DNA of 64,000 bases, from the NCBI GenBank assembly GCA_019914995.1, contig CM034145.1:1798001-1862000 (forward strand), given 5' to 3'. Each line of letters begins with the position of its first letter. Position 1 is the first letter of the stretch. Under the pieces are notes generated by a model that was given only the letters and a program-made list of their open reading frames with translations, made no database searches and had not been told where the DNA came from. The stretch is from Acanthochlamys bracteata (taxonomy: Eukaryota > Streptophyta > Magnoliopsida > Pandanales > Velloziaceae). The translations under genes and the position numbers were made by a program. Shown here in pieces: positions 58,171 through 64,000 of the stretch.

Positions 58171-59484
58171 GATTTTTTTTATCATTTGTTCCTCGTTCGG
58201 CTTTGTCTCTCCCACCGTTGTCTTAAGCGAACGTCGTGCCTCAGTTGATAATTTATTGTTTGAGAAAAAAATTATAATTTATAAGGAATATGGAAAAAGT
58301 ACCTGCTCTTGGATAGGATGACAAGATTGTATTCAAAAAAGCAGAAATAGAAGATCACAGTCGAGAGTACATACATTGGCAATCACTGCAAATGAAGACG
58401 AAAAAAGATGTAACCATAAACAATCAATTTGTAAAAGGTGCTGGTTATTAGGGCATTAGAGTTTTATTAGGAAACAAATGCTTAGTTTCATGTAATCAGG
58501 AATTCTAGTTCTAAAAAAATTCTAATAGCTTAGAAACAACGTTGTCAAAATCGGCATTTTAGATAGGATTTTTCGCTTGAGTATGATCGTAAAATCAGAA
58601 TCTTAAAATAAAATCATAAAATTTACATACCGATAAATTTTATAAAAAACTTTTTCAATACCATTAAGGATCTTTTATAAAAGTTTTTCTAATATTTTTA
58701 TAAAAAATTTAGTACATTTAAAAAAAATTAATATTTTTTAAATTTTAAAACAATTTCTCTTTATTTTATAAAAATTTTTTCAAAATTATACTTTTTTAGA
58801 AAATCATCAAAATCTTATAGAAAACTCTTTAAAGTTTTATAAAAAAACTCTTTCAAATTAGTTAATTAAAAAATTTTCTTCAAAAGTAAAATCGTATAAT
58901 ATCGTAAAAATTAAAATTTTATCGATTTTAAAATTTAAATTGGAATCTAGATGAAATATTATTCAAAAACGATTTTAGTTTGAGATCTAAATTATTTGGA
59001 TGAGTTAAAATTATAAAATTTTTAAATTTAAATCAAAATTTTGATAATTTTGCTTAGAAACTCTACCTAGCAAGTCAAAAGCTAAAAAAATAGATGTGTG
59101 GCACCTGGTTAGATCATCGAAGAATCTTGTTATTTCTTTTCAGTTTTTTTGTTTTCTTTATGGTTTAATAATAGTTTTAGATGATATGTAATGATTAGTT
59201 GATGTACCATAACATCAAATCGATATCATTTAATATAGTATGTTCTTATTATTTAGTTAGATATGATTTTATATTGTTATATGTTTTATATTTGTTACAT
59301 ATATGGTAAAATAATTAGCAATTTCAAATTGGATGCAAGAATTTCAAGAAAAACCAAAGTCAGATTAACAAGTTTGAAAAACATTGACAAACGAAGATCA
59401 AGTTATAAGATGACAGTATAAGGTGCGCTGCTCAAAAACAGTCACAAACTATAGCCACTGAAATTGTTTAGATTCACATGTATT
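58171..59484. other. AT-rich intergenic DNA
   Basis: Contains repetitive aaaatcttataaaaaactttttc-like phrases at 58600-59050, probably an old element. No gene recognised. Confidence 0.4.
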
Positions 59485-60335
59485 TAGGGATGGCAATATA
59501 TGACATAATCTGAAAATCTGATTCGAAATCGATCTGTTTAATCAGAGTTAAAGTTAGAAAATTTGACCCGTATAAATATATGGGTTGGATTAAGGTTGAA
59601 CAAATTTGACTCGGTTATTAAATGGGTTAATCCGATTAATCCGAAATTGACCCACCAACCCAAAATATCACCTTTTGAAAGAATAATTTTTTATTTTTTC
59701 TTACCGTATAATAAAATATTGACAATAAAAATAATCGATACTAGTTATTTATAAACTATTAAATTAAAATATATTTATAATTAATTCTTTATTTTTATAT
59801 CTTAGTAAAATAGTATAAGATGAAAATTATAATATTATCGAAAGTATTACTATGTAGGTATTTTTAATGACGAATTTAGATTTCGTATAAAGATTTTTAT
59901 GAAAATTTTGTTAGATAGATATAATTATCAAAATTTTTATCGAAATTATTAACCTAATATTTGTAATCATAAAGTTCAGCTGTTATCATATATTTTTTTA
60001 AAATAAAAATAATATATCTTTTTATATTGTAAATACCGATGAAGACATTAAGGAATGTTGTTGAACATAATCATATCTTGTCAGTAAAAATATCATGCAC
60101 TTTCATTCGAACTGATGTTATAATTTCACTAAAACTAAAAATATAAAATTAATAATTAATAATTTTAATTATTAAATAAGTCGACCCGAATTTGACCCAG
60201 TTATTAGTAGGTTGAGTTAGGGTTGACAATTTTGACCCATATAAATTTATAAATTGGATTATAATTGAACAAATTTGACCCGATTGTTAAATAGGTCGAT
60301 CCAAAACCGACCCATCAACTCATATTGCCACCCTA
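59485..60335. mobile_element. hAT-type MITE, copy 2 (851 bp)
   Basis: Ends TAGGGATGGCAATAT and ATATTGCCACCCTA are inverted repeats, and a perfect 8-bp direct repeat CATGTATT flanks it (59477-59484 and 60336-60343). The body matches copies 1 and 3 throughout. No coding capacity. Confidence 0.88.
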
Positions 60336-61557
60336 CATGTATTCATATCATTATGAATAAGGCAATTTAAAGTAACGAAAGATGTCTTTAAGTAGTGTTT
60401 ATAAATAAAAATTTTTAAAATAAAAAATATTTTTATTATATTTTAATAAATAAGTTTTATTATTTTAATTTAAAAAAATAAAAATAAATAAGAAAAAAAA
60501 TTTTAGTACGTAAATTTTTTATATTTTTTTAAATTTTAAATAAATTTATAAAATATTATAAAAAATTTATTTAAAATATAAATAAAAGATTGATAAAACT
60601 TGTAAGCGTTGCCGAAGAGCCACTGAATCATTCAGCAACAGGAAAACACATGAAAACAATTCTTATAAACTTACTTTTAACATTGCTGTAATTTCTGATT
60701 CTTTATTCTCTACTAGTTTGATTTTAACCATAAAAATTTTTATTCATAATTCCGCTAGTGCCAATATATAGTTTAGAAGATTTTTCTATATCATTTAATA
60801 TATAATTTTATCTAATTCTTAAGAAATTCCAAACGATCTCTTAATTAGTTAGTGAAAACACATCTATGATATCTATACGTTTCAAATCTTGTGGTTACTA
60901 ACAATTTGAAGCTTCAGTAATCTCCTAACCATAAATTCCTAATTATCAAAACTTATTGCCGTCTTTGGTAGAGCAATTGAAAATTAAACGTTATAAGCAA
61001 AATAAAATCTTCTAACATTTTACTACTACAATGATGGAAGTTAAATCAGAAGTATTATCATATATTTTTTTTCAATGCGGCAGAAGCTTCAATCAAGAAT
61101 AATAAGGTACGTACTTTTCATCTTTGTTTAAAATCCATAAAGTTACAAACACGTTAAAATCTCTACCAAATAAGCACGTAATATGAAACAAATATTGGAA
61201 CAGTATAAGAAATCCATCCGTAAATGTAATGAAACATACTTCTTCAAATAAAAAAATAAATACTGTACACAAACATTGTCCAAAAATGTCATTTATCCTA
61301 AAGAGCTTGGCAGCTTCCCCAACGCTTGAATTCACCAACGCTTTTTAGAATCCCTCTCATAATTTTGTATTGATGAATTTTCTGAACTGTTAAAGGACTG
61401 TTATTTTGAAGGCTTAATAAATTTTCATGACCTTGTATACTTCTGTTCCAACTAAATAAACTACAAATAGTTTCTCAATAAATTTGTGAATACAATTCAC
61501 GCCTGTCTACTGCATGTTCTCTCTTAAATGCAAACATTCATAAAACATAGCTGAAAT
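60336..61557. other. AT-rich intergenic DNA between two MITEs
   Basis: A low-complexity AT-rich block at 60395-60600 may be another decayed miniature element. No gene recognised. Confidence 0.4.
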
Positions 61558-62411
61558 TAGGGGTGGCAATATATGACCCGATCCGAAAATTTGATCTAAA
61601 ATCGATCCGTTTAATCAGAGTTAGGGTTGAAAATTTTTGACCCGTATAAATATATGGGTTAGGTTAGGATTGAACAAATTTGATCTGATTATTAAATGGG
61701 TCAACCCGAGTTAACCCGAAATTGATCTACCAATCCAAAATGTCACATTTTGAAAGAATAATTTTTTATTTTTTCTTACCGTATAATAAAATATTGATAA
61801 TAAAAATAATCGATATTAGTTATTTACAAACTATTAAATTAAAATATATTTATAATTAATTCTTTATTTTTATACTTTAATAAAATAGTATAAGATGAAA
61901 ATTATAATATTATCAAAAGTATTACTATATAGGTATTTTTAATGACGAATTTAGATTCCGTATAAAAATTTTTATAAAAATTTTGTTAGATAGATATATT
62001 TATCAAAATTTTTATCGAAATTATTAACCTAATATTTGTAATCATAAATTTCAGCTGTTATCATATATTTTTTAAAAATAAAAATAATATATTTTTTTAT
62101 ATTGTAAGGACCGATGAAGACATTAAGAAATATTATTGAACATAATTATATCTTATCAGTAAAAATATTGTGCACTTTCATTCGAACAGATTTTATAATT
62201 TCATTAAAGTTTAAAAATATATAATTAATAATTAATAATTTTAATTATTAAATGGGTCGATCCGAATTTGATCCGGTTATTAGTAGGTTAGATTAGGGTT
62301 GACAATTTTGACCCGTATAAATTCATGGATTAGGTTAGATTGAACAAATTTGATCCGATTATTAAATAAGTCGATCCGAAACCGATCTATCAATATATAT
62401 TGCCATCCCTA
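61558..62411. mobile_element. hAT-type MITE, copy 3 (854 bp)
   Basis: Ends TAGGGGTGGCAATATATGA and TATATTGCCATCCCTA. The flanking 8 bp are gctgaaat (61550-61557) and gctggaat (62412-62419), one mismatch. Closest to copy 2, from which it is only about 1.2 kb away in the same orientation. Confidence 0.87.
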
Positions 62412-63177
62412 GCTGGAATACAGTTTTGGTTTTCAACTTATATGGAAATATATATATATAGCCTGTAACATAGAGGAACAGATTGATTGGAGACGTATGT
62501 ATGGACACCATGTCACTCAAATGAGAAGAGACCTAAGCATATGTCCTGCATCGCCTAACTACCAGCTATTAATTTCTTCATCAACAAAATCTGTGTTCCC
62601 TATCTCTCTCGATGAATTCATAAACACAAGTAATCAATAACTCACTTTTTATAAACTATATTTTCAAACTCACTTCTAAAAAAATAAAAAGTTCCCCTGA
62701 CTTTATTATCGGTGCAAAAACAACCACTCATCTCATTAGGTGATGCAGTTATATAAAAATTTTGATGACATCATGATGTACTGTAAACAATATTCTTATT
62801 CGAATTAGTAACAAAGAAGTCATTTTAGGATTCTGATTTTGTTTCAGGTGCTTGCATTGTAATTTCAATTTGATATTGTTGTGTTAAGGCTAATAAGTGA
62901 TATTTAATGTTAGCAATGTTTATGAAGAAGCTGAAAAAGGAAAAAAGCTTGAACTAGAAGCTTTGGCTAACTTTATGGAGTAGACATTCATCAGCAACAG
63001 TAAGTCTGAAATATTTTAGTGCTCCCATATTTTGGCCATACATCAAGTAATAACTTCACCTGTTTCAATTCTCTCTCAATAAAAAACCTTGCACACCCCC
63101 CTCTCTCCAACATAAGTCAAAAAATCTTCAAACGCATATCTGCTTCTCTGAAGCTTACTTAGAACTAAGAATCTAGC
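62412..63177. other. Intergenic DNA and likely promoter of the XTH-like gene
   Basis: No gene recognised. A TATA-like CAATAAAAAACC at about 63075-63088 and a CT-rich stretch at 63097-63108 precede the XTH-like start codon at 63178. Confidence 0.35.
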
Positions 63178-63622
63178 ATGGGTTCACCTCTGGAAAATTT
63201 TATTGCCTTCAAGGCAGTAGTAGGCTTTGTGTTGTCAACAACGGTGACGCTAGCTCATTCACTACGCCACGGCTTTGCTCCTCCTCCAAATGTTACTCGG
63301 CTAACCGGCTTATTCCTCACCTTCCTTTCAATGATGCCTTCACAGACTACTATGGCGGTTCAAATCTTCAACATGTTAATAATGGATCATACATAAATCT
63401 CAAACTCAACAAAACATCAGGTAATTTGATTACTGAATGCAAAGTTCTAATATTGTTTTTGTGAATAAATATTTGAATGAATCTTGATTTTTGTTTTCCT
63501 TTTTTCTGTTTTGGGAAACAGGGGCAGGGATTAAGTCCAAGGAGATGTACTACTATGTGTTCTTCAGTGCTTCCATTAAGTTGCCTGCAAGCTACTCTGC
63601 TGTCGTAGTTGTAGCATTCTAT
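63178..63622 (+). pseudogene. Xyloglucan endotransglucosylase/hydrolase (XTH)-like gene, 5' part with frameshift
   Basis: XTHs cut and rejoin xyloglucan in the cell wall. Exon 1 (63178-63420) encodes a signal-peptide-like start (MGSPLENFIAFKAVVGFVLS) and NVTRLTGLF. A one-base loss at about 63315-63317 then shifts the frame; the other frame continues as the XTH start of mature protein (PFNDAFTDYYGGSNL, INLKLNKTSG). Exon 2 (63522-63622) reads AGIKSKEMYYYVFFSASIKL and PASYSAVVVVAFY up to gtaagt, the conserved block before the catalytic HDEIDFEFLG exon. That catalytic exon was not found in the last 378 bp. I call it a pseudogene because of the shift. A sequencing error in this C-run is the main alternative, in which case it is the start of an intact gene that continues right of the window. 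Confidence 0.72.
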
Positions 63623-64000
63623 GTAAGTTTTTCTTTCGCTCTTGAAAAGGAAACGTAAAAACAGATTTTCTTCAACCATTCTATACTGCATTGATTTTTG
63701 TTTTCTATTTTCTTTTCCTCGATGATTGATGATGATTCTGAGTCTCAATACAGAAAGGCATATAGTTTGCACTGTTAGTTGTAGTAACCTTTTGTCGGAG
63801 GAAGAAGAAAGAAGAAAAAAAAGATTTGCAAGAAGAAGTGTTTTCCAACACTGTCACTGATTTCATAGTGAATGTGTTCTTGAGGTTTTGCTTCACATGC
63901 ATGTCTCCTGACAAACAATATTATCGCTGCACCTTCTGCACAAAATTAATTACTTCCTAGTGAACGTTTTTCTTTCTCAGACTGAAAAATATAACATTTT
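63623..64000. other. Intron or degenerate DNA after XTH exon 2
   Basis: It begins with a good splice donor (gtaagt). No further XTH exon was recognised before the window ends. Confidence 0.4.

Noticed and set aside
61093-61338. 81-codon hydrophobic minus-strand frame
   Set aside because: No recognisable family; lies in AT-rich DNA between two MITEs where such frames arise by chance.

Overview
This window is nuclear DNA of a flowering plant. The evidence is introns with GT-AG borders, plant-specific families (U-box/ARM ubiquitin ligase, jacalin-type lectin, xyloglucan endotransglucosylase, FAR1-type transposases), a Sirevirus-like Copia retrotransposon primed by initiator tRNA-Met, and very AT-rich intergenic DNA. 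A monocot is my guess from the overall flavour; nothing here proves it.

Host genes sit mainly at the two edges. From the left: the last three exons of a TFIIF alpha-subunit (RAP74) gene (746-1782, +); an intact single-exon U-box/ARM E3 ligase of the PUB18/PUB19 type (4713-6800, -); an F-box fragment (11041-11232, +); a two-exon jacalin-related lectin (12580-13104, -) followed by a 0.58-kb tandem duplication and a 4 x 64-bp repeat. At the right edge is the start of an XTH-like gene (63178-63622, +) with a one-base frameshift. Between them lie small DNA elements: three copies of an ~850-bp hAT-type MITE with 8-bp target duplications, and Tourist-like MITEs, one with a TAA duplication.

The middle 43 kb (about 15.2-58 kb) is the most interesting part. 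It is a chain of DNA transposons whose members are mostly separated only by a short (TA)n tract: solo MITE arm / MULE A / snapback MITE B / Pack-MULE-like C / solo arm D / snapback MITE E / MULE F / MULE G / MULE remnant H / solo arm J / snapback MITE I / possibly another element end. The three best MULEs (A, F, G) have terminal inverted repeats (TIRs) of roughly 0.9-1.5 kb and each carries a broken FAR1/FRS-like transposase. Element C has the same architecture but carries an Arg/Ser-rich gene fragment instead of a transposase. The large elements and the small snapback MITEs share a similar outer terminal motif (about GGGATATAGGCACTCC) and the same (TA)n context. This suggests one microsatellite-targeting transposition system with autonomous, gene-carrying and miniature members.

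Nested inside the chain, MULE G is split by a complete but decayed Sirevirus-like element (34618-45254, TSD AATAG). Its gag and pol are broken, but its extra 496-codon ORF next to the 3' LTR is open. Remnant H is split by a decayed hAT element (51937-54880), which is itself split by an 8-bp-TSD MITE that landed on a TATA-like sequence. No complete transposase or polymerase remains in the window, so current movement would need proteins supplied from elsewhere.
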